This document shows, in pieces, positions 1-7,471 of a stretch of DNA of 17,725 bases (positions are counted from its first letter, which is position 1; every line of letters starts with the position of its first letter). The notes beneath the pieces were generated by a model. It did not search any database, was not told where the DNA came from, and saw only the letters and a list, made by a program, of their open reading frames with translations. This DNA is from XYD1-FULL-44-32 sp964355855 (GTDB lineage Bacteria; Patescibacteriota; Minisyncoccia; Phycocordibacterales; XYD1-FULL-46-19), in NCBI GenBank assembly GCA_964355855.1, contig CAYHFD010000018.1, forward strand, positions 1-17,725, in the 5' to 3' direction. The position numbers and the translations under genes were made by a program.

Positions 1-67
1 TTTTAGAACCTCGACATTGTGTCGGAGGGGCCAAAAGCCCAAAAATGTGGCTTAGGCTATAGGCTAT

Positions 68-74
68 AAAGGAG
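68..74 (+). promoter_or_regulatory. Shine-Dalgarno site of the 154-residue gene
   Basis: AAAGGAG lies 7 nt before the GTG at 82 and decides that start. It is one of the few clear Shine-Dalgarno sites in the window. Just upstream is a short direct repeat (GGCTATA at about 54-60 and 62-68) containing TATA-like hexamers that could serve as a -10 box. No convincing -35 is visible in the 1-53 stretch, which also carries a small CGACA/TGTCG hairpin. Confidence 0.75.
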
Positions 75-81
75 CAATACC

Positions 82-546
82 GTGAAGAAGCTAAATATCC
101 TGGTCTTTATCGGAATACTTGTGGCGGGGGTGGTGACGAGGCTTGAGTATATCAGCTACGCAGCGAAAAACGCGACAGGTAAGACAGGTAATACTCCTGT
201 CCCTGTCGACGTCCTGGATGTCCAGCAACAGACATCCAAGCCGGGGCCGTACGAGCTCCCGGTGATGGTCAAGGGGCCTACCAGCCATACAAGTTTCTCT
301 GAAAGGCTAAAGGTCGCTGACAAAATCGGTGAAGTATACGTGATGGAAACTTCACCCGTACAAAAGCAAGACCGTTGGCTGGTAGCCATCACAACGTGTG
401 CGACGGCAACCTGGTTCAAACCAACCGGAACCGATGGCGCAAGTCCACAACTGGTTGAGGTAGAATCGCAGGCTTTCAAAGCGGAAAGAAACACCCCCGT
501 CATTCTTTATGAAGATGACGAGGGGAGGTTCATCGTTTCCGTATAG
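82..546 (+). CDS. Exported or membrane-anchored orphan protein, 154 aa
   Basis: I do not recognise this protein. It begins with GTG behind a good Shine-Dalgarno. Residues 1-28 are a short Lys-Lys n-region followed by a hydrophobic stretch (ILVFIGILVAGVV), consistent with a signal peptide or single membrane anchor. No lipobox cysteine is visible. The remaining ~125 residues are polar, with a proline-rich segment (about residues 35-65) followed by a probably globular part containing one cysteine (TTCATATW) and an acidic LYEDDEGRF stretch near the C-terminus. It stands alone: a strong terminator follows and the next gene is convergent. The use of GTG, AGG codons and a strong Shine-Dalgarno differs from the leaderless style of most genes here, which may hint at a different origin or higher translation. 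The envelope location is inferred from the N-terminus only. Confidence 0.75.
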   Translation: MKKLNILVFIGILVAGVVTRLEYISYAAKNATGKTGNTPVPVDVLDVQQQTSKPGPYELPVMVKGPTSHTSFSERLKVADKIGEVYVMETSPVQKQDRWLVAITTCATATWFKPTGTDGASPQLVEVESQAFKAERNTPVILYEDDEGRFIVSV

Positions 547-573
547 TCGTTGTGAAGCATAATAAACTTCAAC

Positions 574-614
574 AGTGCATCTAGGGCAAATGTCCTAGAT
601 GCACTCTTTTTTTT
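574..614 (+). terminator. Intrinsic terminator of the 154-residue gene
   Basis: A perfect 12-bp stem (574-585 with 594-605, arms AGTGCATCTAGG and CCTAGATGCACT) with an 8-nt loop is followed by a C and eight T residues (607-614). It lies 28 nt after the stop of the plus-strand gene. The minus-strand side lacks a matching U-run, so it is mainly a plus-strand terminator. It also separates the convergent giant gene, which ends at 637. Confidence 0.9.
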
Positions 615-636
615 CTTAAAAAAATTATTGTACTTT

Positions 637-3600
637 TTAAATTACTCCCGCCTCCCCACCAGTGTCCGCTGGGCTAGAATCGTTGGAACCGTCACCTGGA
701 CCAGCTTCGGTACTGGCCGTATCAACACCAGCTGGTTGATCAACAGCACCACTTTCACCACTATTTTGTTGGGTATCACCGTTGATGTCGCTGGTTTCGC
801 CACTATCTGCTGTACCTCCAGCGGTCTCGCCTTCGCTACCAACCCCGGTGTCGGTACCATCGCCAGCACCCTCCTCTCCTGTATCGGTGTCTGTCTCCCC
901 CCCCGTCCCAACATCACCAGCTGGTGGTTCTGGCTCGGGTTCCGGTTCAACTACTTCTTCCGCTACCACCAAATCTTCACACTTCCCCGGTGCTGTTTCC
1001 AGCGTAGCATTGTCGATATAAATACAGTAAAACTCGCCGGTAGTTTTGTCTTGGGTCGTAATACCATTTTTAACCGTTAGTTTATTGGTTTCAATTTCAT
1101 CTACCATCAGCTTACCATCTTCACTGATGCTCCATTTACCCGTAATACTTGAAATGGCCGAAACATTTTTAAGCGCTTGGCCACCCAAGTCAAGGGAAGC
1201 AAGGGACTTGAGGTCGCCAGTTGCTTCATCCATTGTCCACCAGTCGGTGATATTGCCATTTTCAACCAGCAGGGAAAGATGTTGGACTTTTTTCACCAAC
1301 AAGGCAGTGATGTCTTCGTAATAGATAGAGTTGGGCCGGCCCGCGGCATCGAGCGGCACCAGCTCGGGGGCGATCGCATAAACATCTTCAGCGATCAAAC
1401 CATAGTGAGCAACGCCAGTACCCTTGAGGGTAAATGAGGCCGGCTTGAGTTGGGAAATAATATCCTCGCCCTCGAGATAGGTAATATTATCCTTGTATCT
1501 TTTGGAAGACACCAAACAAGTGGTAACTCCGTTGTTAAATGTTATTTCTTTACCACCTGATATACAGACAGCACTATCGCCAGTAGCGACCGCCGACAAG
1601 CCATTAAAAGCTACCGTGCCGGTAACTGACAAAGTTCGCCACGGAGTAGTAGTGCCCACGCCGATTTTACCACTGGTATACGAATTGCCATAAACATTGA
1701 GAGTGACGTTTTTTAGACCCGAGGCAGCACTATTGCCAATATTAACTGTACCATCGGCCCCATAAGTATCTCCTTCTCCTCCATTGGCTAAATAAACAGT
1801 ACCACCAGCACCACCGTTGGCACCAGGCCCGGATTCATCAGCGCCACCGGAAGAAATATAAACACTACCGCCAATACCGCCAGTTGTTCCATTTGTGAAT
1901 GTTCCCTTACCTTTGGAAATATAAGTAGTAGCTGCCTCTCTGCCAACTAGCCAACTGCCACCGTTTATTTGGGTAACAAATAAGACGCCGGCTGATGTAG
2001 AGGCAACATCTAAGATATTTGTTCCTGCATTCCAATTCAAATCACTTTCCCCGCCGAAAGAACCGGCATTATTGAATTGAATATTACCATCAGACCCCGC
2101 TGGGGTCCCCGACCCACCACCAACACAAGTCTCGTTGATAGAGAAACAACCACCCCTTAGATTGATGCCGTAGCCGAAGGTGGAGGTGGCGGTGACCGAG
2201 AGATTGATGGGGCCGATGCCGGTGTTACCAATAGACAAAATACTGCCCGGGGTGGTGGTCCCGATACCGACATATCCAGCGCCATTAATCACAAACATAT
2301 CACTGGTACCTAAAGCAGTGGATGAAGCAATAGCAAACCGCCCACCATTGGAAACATCCATACCAATAGTCCATTTGTAGGTGGAGCCGGAGGCGCCAGA
2401 AAAACCAATGGCCGACTTGGTGGTAGAGTAGATATCGAGGAGATTATTGGGGGTGGTGGTGGCGATACCGACATTGCCCGTTCCTGTAATTCTTAACCTT
2501 TCTGCTGGTGGCGTTGACGCAGCCGTATTCACACGGGTATAGAAAGCTAAACCAACAATCTGTTCATAAGTAGTCTCCGATACTCCGGCAATGCCCGCCC
2601 ATTTTGGTATCTCATTTACAGTCTCATTTGCGCCAAGTTGGAATTTAATACCGACACCGGGACCTTGGTCAAGTTGATGTAAAGTATTTCTAAACATTCC
2701 ATTCCAAGCCAACGTAGCACTTGATGTAGCGACTGTTAATGTTGCCAGTGGAGCGGTGGTATTAATTCCAACATCGCCATTAGCTGTTATAGATACTCTA
2801 TCCGACCCCGCTGTTTGAAACCGCATAATGTCAGTGGCATTATAAATACCCGTGTTTGTGTCCCCCACGAAAGAATAAGCAAGATTTCCGGCCCCCGAAG
2901 CTCCCACATTAGCGAAGACCCGTCCGGTGGAATCCACTTGAAAAGCGTCCGAAGCTCCCACGGTGAGCATGGAAGCCGGTGAGATGTCACCGATACCCAC
3001 ATTGCCACTAGCATCGATCACAAACGGCGAATTGTCATCCGCCTGGTCTTCAACAATAAATGAATTACCAGTGCCGGTATTTTGGACGGTGAGTTTAGCT
3101 TCCGGGGTGGTGGAGCCGATGCCGACAAGACCACCGCCGGTCATAGTCATTACAGATGCCCAGGTTCCAGACCCTGAGGCCAGTTCAAAGTTTAATGTTG
3201 TATTAGCCGGGGTCGCGCTCCAACTACTAGTAATTTTATTGGTATAAGTATTATGGATATCTGACCTGGTCAGAATCAATGAATCTGCCCGATTAGCATA
3301 ACTGTTCGAGGAGGCTGACCCACTGCTTATTTTTATTTCACCACCAGACACATGAAGTAGTGAGCCGGGTACGGCAGTACCAATACCCACCCGGTTTGTT
3401 GAATAATCATACACCAACCCACTCGTCTCTACCGCGAGACCACCCGCAAAAGTGGAGGTGGCGGTGGAGGAAGTGGCAACAAAACGTGAAGCATCCACCA
3501 GCGAGGTGAAGCGGGCGTTGCCGGTAACGTCGAGGGTGTAGGTGGGGGCAGTATTACCTATAGCTAAATTGTTGCCAGTATTGATCCACGAATCGCCGGT

Positions 3601-6600
3601 CGCGCTCAATCTAATAGCTTCAGCGTCAGCAGCACTGTAAAGAGAAGCCAACCCACCACCACCAGAAACCTCAAAAATACGGAAAATACTGGTATCAATA
3701 CCGGCTGAATCGGAAACTACAAAAACATTGCCACCACTGGCTGACGACAAAACTTCCAATTCTTGTGATGGTGATGCCGTGCCTATACCAACCAACCCGG
3801 CGGCGTCGACTATGAATGGTGTTGAATCAGGAGAAGCTGCATCTTCGACGATTAAAGATGGGCCAGAGCCAGTATTAGTGACCGAGAGTGCTCCCCACGG
3901 GGTGGTGGTGCCGATGCCGACACCAGTACTAAGTAGAGACATTACATTTACTTCTGGTGTATTAATATTGCCGTCTCCTAAATTTATGTCTAACCTCGTC
4001 TTAGAGGCCAGGCCTGCTGTATGTGTTCCAAGTAGAAAATCGACTGAAGCATTCCATTTTGTGCCACCTGTACCACCTCTAATCATACGTAATACTGATT
4101 CAGTGCCAACTGTGGCCGCAGTCATAGCTGTTGGGGAGTAAAGATTTGTTATAGAAGCAGCTCGTGATAAAGAGCCTGTTGTAATATCCTGCCCAGCTCC
4201 TAAATCGATATTACCATCTACGGTCAAAGTAGCCCCAGGGCTCGCCGTCCCTACCCCCACATATCCACTACCATTGATAACAAACATATCATTCGTCCCT
4301 AATGCCGTCGATGAAGCAATCGCAAACCGCCCACCATTGGAAACATCCATACCCATCGTCCACTTGTAGGTGGAACCCGAAGCGCCGGAGAAGCCGATGG
4401 CGGGTTTGGTGGTGGAGTAGATGTCGAGGAGGTTGTTGGGGGTGGTGGTGCCAATACCAACATTTGTTCCATTAAAAACAAAACTTGTACCAGAAGTAAT
4501 GGAAGTCCCATTGAAATAATTTACACCATTGGTCGATTGTGAGGTCGCATTGGTCCCCCCATTAGCCACCGGTAAAGTGCCGGAAACATCGGTGGTCAGC
4601 ACCGCTTGGCCGAAAGAAACCGTGGTGCCATCGGTGCGCAAGAGGCGGTTAGCTGTCCCACCAGAAGTAAAGCTTGGAATGCCAGATGAATTGGTAACCA
4701 AAGCGGAAGTGTTGGCTGTAGTAATTGATGATAAGTTGTTGGCCGTGGTTGTGTAAAGCAAAGTGTTGGTACCACCAAAAGCGGTGAGACCGGTGCCACC
4801 TTTGGCGACGGCCAGCGTGCCAGTGGTGTCAGAAATCGCAATCCCTAAAGTGGAAGTGGCGGATAAAGTGTAGCCGGTACCATTACCAACGAGAAGTTGC
4901 CCGTAAGTGGGAGTGGCGGTAAGAGCGGTGCCCCCTTTGGCAACCGCAATCGCCGTGCCACTCCAAACTCCGGTGGCAATCGTGCCCAAAGTTGTTAAGT
5001 TCGTACTGCCTGCCCACGTGGACAGCGCGGTGTTTTCGACATTGTTTAGGTTGAGCGTGGTTTTCAAATTGGCCGTGGTCGTGCCCGCTAAAGTGGTTGC
5101 CCCCGAAGCGTAGAGAACATCACCGAGAGTCCAAGACGAGAGGCCGGTACCACCTTTTGAAACCGCGAGCGTTCCCACAGTATCGGAGATGGCGAGGTTG
5201 AGTGATGAAGTCGCGGTTAAAGTGTAACCACTGGTGGCATTACCCACCAAGAGGTTGCCGTAGCTTGGCGCCGTGGTGAGACCAGTGCCACCGTACAAAA
5301 CACCAACGGAAGTGGTAGCGGAGACCACACCGGCATTGGCTTGAAGGGGGCCGTTGAGGGAACCAACAGTTAAAGTGCTGTTGAAAGTGTTGGCACCCGT
5401 GAAAGTGTTGGCGGTATAAGTTTTGGGGATAGTTGATGACGCGTGGATGTAGGTGTTGACCAAAGAGTCGGAATAATATTTGTTGGTCGAGCCTTGGGTC
5501 AAAGCATCGGTGGTGGTAGCCGAGAAATAGGTGAAGAATGGTGTGCCAAAGTTGGTGAGGTTGCGAGCATCAAGATAGTAACTACCTTCTTGACCGTCAA
5601 AGGTGCCAGTCCACGCGCCAGTTTTGGTAAGGTATGCATCTTCAATAGCCGTGCCACGCCAGAGGCCGGTGGCAATCGTGCCCAAAGTTGTTAAGTTCGT
5701 ACTGCCTGCCCACGTGGACAGCGCGGTGTTTTCGACATTGTTTAGGTTGAGCGTGGTTTTCAAATTGGCCGTGGTCGTGCCCGCTAAAGTGGTTGCCCCC
5801 GAAGCGTAGAGAACATCACCGAGAGTCCAAGACGAGAGGCCGGTACCACCTTTTGAAACCGCGAGCGTTCCCACAGTATCGGAGATGGCGAGGTTGAGTG
5901 ATGAAGTCGCGGTTAAAGTGTAACCACTGGTGGCATTACCCACCAAGAGGTTGCCGTAGCTTGGCGCCGTGGTGAGACCAGTGCCACCGTACAAAACACC
6001 AACGGAAGTGGTAGCGGAGACCACACCGGCATTGGCTTGAAGGGGGCCGTTGAGGGAACCGAGGGTGAGGCTACCGGTTAAAGACCCATTGCCATTTACC
6101 ACCAAACCAGTGGAAGAAGCAGTGCCAATGACATCTAAAGCGGTGGACGGTGCAAGTGTGCCAATACCAACATTACCAGCACGTTCCAATGTTAATATTG
6201 GCAATGCTTCAGTAATACCTTGAAAAACCAACTCATTGGAATTAGCTTTGTAAACTAATTCCATACCTTGACCAACCACATCTTCCATAAATTGAAAAAC
6301 GGCGTTTAAATCGGTGCCCGAATTATGAATTCTTAAAGTAGTGGTACCAGTGCTAGCAAAAACCGACAAAGTTGTACTTGGCGCATTGGTGCCAATGCCC
6401 ACCCGATTATTTAGTGCATCAACAAATAATGTCTCACCATCTACCCCTAGTGAACCAGCAAAAGTGGAAGTGCTATTGCCAGACACTGTGAGAATACCAG
6501 CGAGACTTTGATTACCAGAGACATACAGACTAGTCGTCGTAGCATTGGTGGTAGTAGAATTACCGACATTTAAAGCGGTGATGGTGGCCGAAGCATTGGT

Positions 6601-7137
6601 GGTGGTGGCATACAGAAAATCAGAAGCGGTCAGGTTATCAAGTTTGTCGGCGTTGAAAGCGGCCGGCACCGCGCCAATAATTTTGCGCGGCGACATTTCA
6701 CCGTCACTCGCCACATTGACCCCCAGATACAAAGTTTGGTTGAAATCAACCGAAGCCAGTGAAGTCACCGAACCAAGCATGACACTAAACAAACCAGCGG
6801 TCGAAGTAACACTTTGCGTTTCGGTCCAAATCGCCGTGCCCCCAGACGAAGCGGTGTAAAGTGAAAAAACCGTGCTACGGGTAGCATTGGCGACCGCGTC
6901 GCCCGCCGTGGTAGTAAGTTTACCTTGGTAATTTATTTGCTGGTTGATAGTGGCGGTGACACTAAGCGGAAAAATAAACAAAGCCAACAAAAGCAGAGAA
7001 AGAGAAACTGTTCTTATTTTTCGTAATACAAATTTTCTAGAGTACCACTTCGAAAAAGCAAAACTTAAAATTGTTTGCCTTAAAACCAACACATAACAAC
7101 GGATTTGCTTAATCAGTTTTCCGTAACTTGTTGGCAT
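637..7137 (-). CDS. Giant secreted fibre/adhesin-like protein with S74 chaperone domain, 2166 aa
   Basis: Probable secreted surface or fibre protein. A basic n-region of about 45 residues precedes a hydrophobic core (SLLLLALFIFPLSVTA, about 47-62), so export by Sec is likely. Residues 63-165 form an N-terminal domain (INYQGKLTT, NADKLDNLTA). The long middle is Ser/Thr/Gly-rich with about 14 copies of a VGIGTTxPxxxLxV motif, as in phage tail fibres and large CPR surface proteins, and a tail-fibre-like GSDGNIQFNNAG segment near 1680. Residues about 1877-1958 match the peptidase S74 intramolecular chaperone (SSKRYKDNI, HYGLIAEDV, ALLVKKVQHL); in that family trimerisation is followed by self-cleavage just before the serine. 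Unusually, about 200 residues follow, ending in a Pro-Glu run and an acidic Gly/Thr/Ser tail. No LPXTG motif or C-terminal membrane segment is seen. The ATG lacks a Shine-Dalgarno and sits 15 nt after a -10 box. A role in host-cell contact is inference. Confidence 0.9.
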   Translation of the reverse strand: MPTSYGKLIKQIRCYVLVLRQTILSFAFSKWYSRKFVLRKIRTVSLSLLLLALFIFPLSVTATINQQINYQGKLTTTAGDAVANATRSTVFSLYTASSGGTAIWTETQSVTSTAGLFSVMLGSVTSLASVDFNQTLYLGVNVASDGEMSPRKIIGAVPAAFNADKLDNLTASDFLYATTTNASATITALNVGNSTTTNATTTSLYVSGNQSLAGILTVSGNSTSTFAGSLGVDGETLFVDALNNRVGIGTNAPSTTLSVFASTGTTTLRIHNSGTDLNAVFQFMEDVVGQGMELVYKANSNELVFQGITEALPILTLERAGNVGIGTLAPSTALDVIGTASSTGLVVNGNGSLTGSLTLGSLNGPLQANAGVVSATTSVGVLYGGTGLTTAPSYGNLLVGNATSGYTLTATSSLNLAISDTVGTLAVSKGGTGLSSWTLGDVLYASGATTLAGTTTANLKTTLNLNNVENTALSTWAGSTNLTTLGTIATGLWRGTAIEDAYLTKTGAWTGTFDGQEGSYYLDARNLTNFGTPFFTYFSATTTDALTQGSTNKYYSDSLVNTYIHASSTIPKTYTANTFTGANTFNSTLTVGSLNGPLQANAGVVSATTSVGVLYGGTGLTTAPSYGNLLVGNATSGYTLTATSSLNLAISDTVGTLAVSKGGTGLSSWTLGDVLYASGATTLAGTTTANLKTTLNLNNVENTALSTWAGSTNLTTLGTIATGVWSGTAIAVAKGGTALTATPTYGQLLVGNGTGYTLSATSTLGIAISDTTGTLAVAKGGTGLTAFGGTNTLLYTTTANNLSSITTANTSALVTNSSGIPSFTSGGTANRLLRTDGTTVSFGQAVLTTDVSGTLPVANGGTNATSQSTNGVNYFNGTSITSGTSFVFNGTNVGIGTTTPNNLLDIYSTTKPAIGFSGASGSTYKWTMGMDVSNGGRFAIASSTALGTNDMFVINGSGYVGVGTASPGATLTVDGNIDLGAGQDITTGSLSRAASITNLYSPTAMTAATVGTESVLRMIRGGTGGTKWNASVDFLLGTHTAGLASKTRLDINLGDGNINTPEVNVMSLLSTGVGIGTTTPWGALSVTNTGSGPSLIVEDAASPDSTPFIVDAAGLVGIGTASPSQELEVLSSASGGNVFVVSDSAGIDTSIFRIFEVSGGGGLASLYSAADAEAIRLSATGDSWINTGNNLAIGNTAPTYTLDVTGNARFTSLVDASRFVATSSTATSTFAGGLAVETSGLVYDYSTNRVGIGTAVPGSLLHVSGGEIKISSGSASSNSYANRADSLILTRSDIHNTYTNKITSSWSATPANTTLNFELASGSGTWASVMTMTGGGLVGIGSTTPEAKLTVQNTGTGNSFIVEDQADDNSPFVIDASGNVGIGDISPASMLTVGASDAFQVDSTGRVFANVGASGAGNLAYSFVGDTNTGIYNATDIMRFQTAGSDRVSITANGDVGINTTAPLATLTVATSSATLAWNGMFRNTLHQLDQGPGVGIKFQLGANETVNEIPKWAGIAGVSETTYEQIVGLAFYTRVNTAASTPPAERLRITGTGNVGIATTTPNNLLDIYSTTKSAIGFSGASGSTYKWTIGMDVSNGGRFAIASSTALGTSDMFVINGAGYVGIGTTTPGSILSIGNTGIGPINLSVTATSTFGYGINLRGGCFSINETCVGGGSGTPAGSDGNIQFNNAGSFGGESDLNWNAGTNILDVASTSAGVLFVTQINGGSWLVGREAATTYISKGKGTFTNGTTGGIGGSVYISSGGADESGPGANGGAGGTVYLANGGEGDTYGADGTVNIGNSAASGLKNVTLNVYGNSYTSGKIGVGTTTPWRTLSVTGTVAFNGLSAVATGDSAVCISGGKEITFNNGVTTCLVSSKRYKDNITYLEGEDIISQLKPASFTLKGTGVAHYGLIAEDVYAIAPELVPLDAAGRPNSIYYEDITALLVKKVQHLSLLVENGNITDWWTMDEATGDLKSLASLDLGGQALKNVSAISSITGKWSISEDGKLMVDEIETNKLTVKNGITTQDKTTGEFYCIYIDNATLETAPGKCEDLVVAEEVVEPEPEPEPPAGDVGTGGETDTDTGEEGAGDGTDTGVGSEGETAGGTADSGETSDINGDTQQNSGESGAVDQPAGVDTASTEAGPGDGSNDSSPADTGGEAGVI
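2246..2473 (-). repeat. Second copy of a diverged 76-residue internal repeat
   Basis: Encodes VGIATTTPNNLLDIYSTTK through a GYVGIGTTTPG end. The same block occurs at about 4233-4461. The proteins differ at about 8 of 76 positions, while the DNA carries many additional synonymous changes. It is therefore an older duplication held by selection on the protein. Boundaries are approximate. Confidence 0.8.
4233..4461 (-). repeat. First copy of a diverged 76-residue internal repeat
   Basis: Encodes VGIGTTTPNNLLDIYSTTK, then a shared GFSGASGSTYKWT core, the segment MDVSNGGRFAIASSTALGT and a GYVGVGTASPG end. It pairs with the copy at about 2246-2473. Boundaries are approximate because the VGIGTTTP motif itself recurs across the protein. 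Confidence 0.8.
4970..5364 (-). repeat. Copy 2 of a perfect 395-bp direct repeat
   Basis: Identical base for base to 5666-6060, offset 696 bp. The flanking bases differ on both sides (T at 4969 against G at 5665; A at 5365 against G at 6061). In the protein it covers about residues 592-722. A degenerate relative of the same module (VAKGGTALTATPTYGQLLVG) follows at once toward the C-terminus. Confidence 0.95.
5666..6060 (-). repeat. Copy 1 of a perfect 395-bp direct repeat
   Basis: Covers about residues 360-490 of the giant protein, starting at LNGPLQANAGVV and ending at TTLGTIATG. The 301 bp between the copies encodes a unique segment containing LWRGTAIEDAYLTKTG and YYSDSLVNTYIHASST. Identity extends to third codon positions, so the duplication is recent or maintained by gene conversion. 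Confidence 0.95.
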
Positions 7138-7152
7138 TATTTAATTAGTATA

Positions 7153-7161
7153 ATTGTATCA
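7153..7161 (-). promoter_or_regulatory. Extended -10 promoter of the giant surface gene
   Basis: On the minus strand TGA-TACAAT matches an extended -10 (TGnTAtaAT). The hexamer is at 7153-7158. There is no good -35. It lies 15 nt before the ATG at 7137, so the 5' leader would be about 8 nt, with no Shine-Dalgarno. Confidence 0.5.
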
Positions 7162-7198
7162 TTTTTACGTCGTTTTATTTTGAAAAATAAAGGGTTTT

Positions 7199-7207
7199 TG
7201 TGGATAA
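7199..7207 (-). other. DnaA box (perfect consensus)
   Basis: TGTGGATAA on the plus strand is TTATCCACA on the minus strand, the classical R1-type DnaA box. It overlaps the outer arm of the long hairpin at 7200-7262 and faces a second perfect box 82 nt away. Confidence 0.6.
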
Positions 7208-7262
7208 ATCAGTCGCCAAAATATGGCTTAAAGAAAGCTACATTTTGGCGACTGATTACCAC
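7200..7262. repeat. Long imperfect inverted repeat (hairpin or cruciform)
   Basis: The arms 7207-7222 and 7242-7257 are perfect 16-bp complements (AATCAGTCGCCAAAAT and its reverse complement). Inside, after one mismatch, a further 6 bp pair (7224-7229 with 7235-7240), leaving a 5-nt loop. Outside, GTGG 7200-7203 can pair with CCAC 7259-7262. No T-run follows on either strand, so it is not a standard terminator. It lies upstream of the giant gene's promoter, between two DnaA boxes. Confidence 0.85.
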
Positions 7263-7288
7263 TTGTTTTTAATAATTAACTTTTTTAG

Positions 7289-7297
7289 TTATCCACA
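7289..7297 (+). other. DnaA box (perfect consensus)
   Basis: TTATCCACA on the plus strand, in inverted orientation to the box at 7199-7207. It directly abuts the terminator hairpin at 7299-7325. The stretch between the boxes is AT-rich (for example TTTTTAATAATTAAC). Confidence 0.6.
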
Positions 7298-7298
7298 C

Positions 7299-7325
7299 AA
7301 AAAATCGCGCCGGGCGCGATTTTTT
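7299..7325 (-). terminator. Bidirectional intrinsic terminator
   Basis: Six A, TCGCGC, loop CGG, GCGCGA and six T make a perfect 12-bp stem with a U-run on either strand. On the minus strand it ends transcripts from the PaaX-like gene and from the candidate mini-transcript starting near 7433. Confidence 0.9.
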
Positions 7326-7355
7326 GTTATTATTTATTGTTTTTTTGGCACTAAT

Positions 7356-7394
7356 CTACTTTTTATCTGTTTTTATATTTTTTTTCTTTATCAT
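7356..7394 (-). CDS. Possible 12-residue lysine-rich peptide
   Basis: A 12-codon ORF (MIKKKNIKTDKK) follows TAAAGGAG at 7398-7405 on the minus strand, with only 3 nt between GGAG and the ATG, a short but possible spacing. Upstream is a promoter carrying the same operator as the PaaX-like gene, and downstream is a strong terminator, so ORF, Shine-Dalgarno, promoter and terminator form a complete unit of about 130 nt. The reading frame is so short and A-rich that it could be chance, and the unit could instead make a noncoding RNA. No homology can be judged at this length. Confidence 0.3.
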   Translation of the reverse strand: MIKKKNIKTDKK

Positions 7395-7439
7395 ATTCTC
7401 CTTTATTTCTAAAAAATACCCATATTTACACAAATAGCT

Positions 7440-7468
7440 ATAATCTAACGACCGTGTATTTTTGTCTA
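7440..7468 (-). promoter_or_regulatory. Promoter and operator downstream of the PaaX-like gene
   Basis: On the minus strand TAGACA (7463-7468), a 17-bp spacer and GATTAT (7440-7445). Abutting the -10 is TAACG-AC-CGTgt (7446-7457), nearly the palindrome found at the PaaX-like gene's own promoter. Aligned in the same orientation, operator, -10 and the following AGCTAT match at 18 of 24 positions with the same spacing. It would drive the short unit ending at 7299. Confidence 0.5.
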
Positions 7469-7471
7469 TAG

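Noticed and set aside
628..1080. Plus-strand ORFs over the giant gene (also near 3728-4141 and 6545-6859)
   Set aside because: They are shadows of the Ser/Thr/Gly-rich codons of the minus-strand gene and have no recognisable domains or start signals.
637..7137. Repetitive surface gene read as a CRISPR or satellite array
   Set aside because: The repeats are all in one intact frame, vary in length and encode VGIGTTTP-type protein modules; spacing is not that of a repeat-spacer array.
7190..7471. Firm call of the replication origin
   Set aside because: Only two perfect DnaA boxes are present, no dnaA or dnaN is nearby, and the genes on both sides run in the same direction, so there is no strand switch. 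Kept as a hypothesis only.
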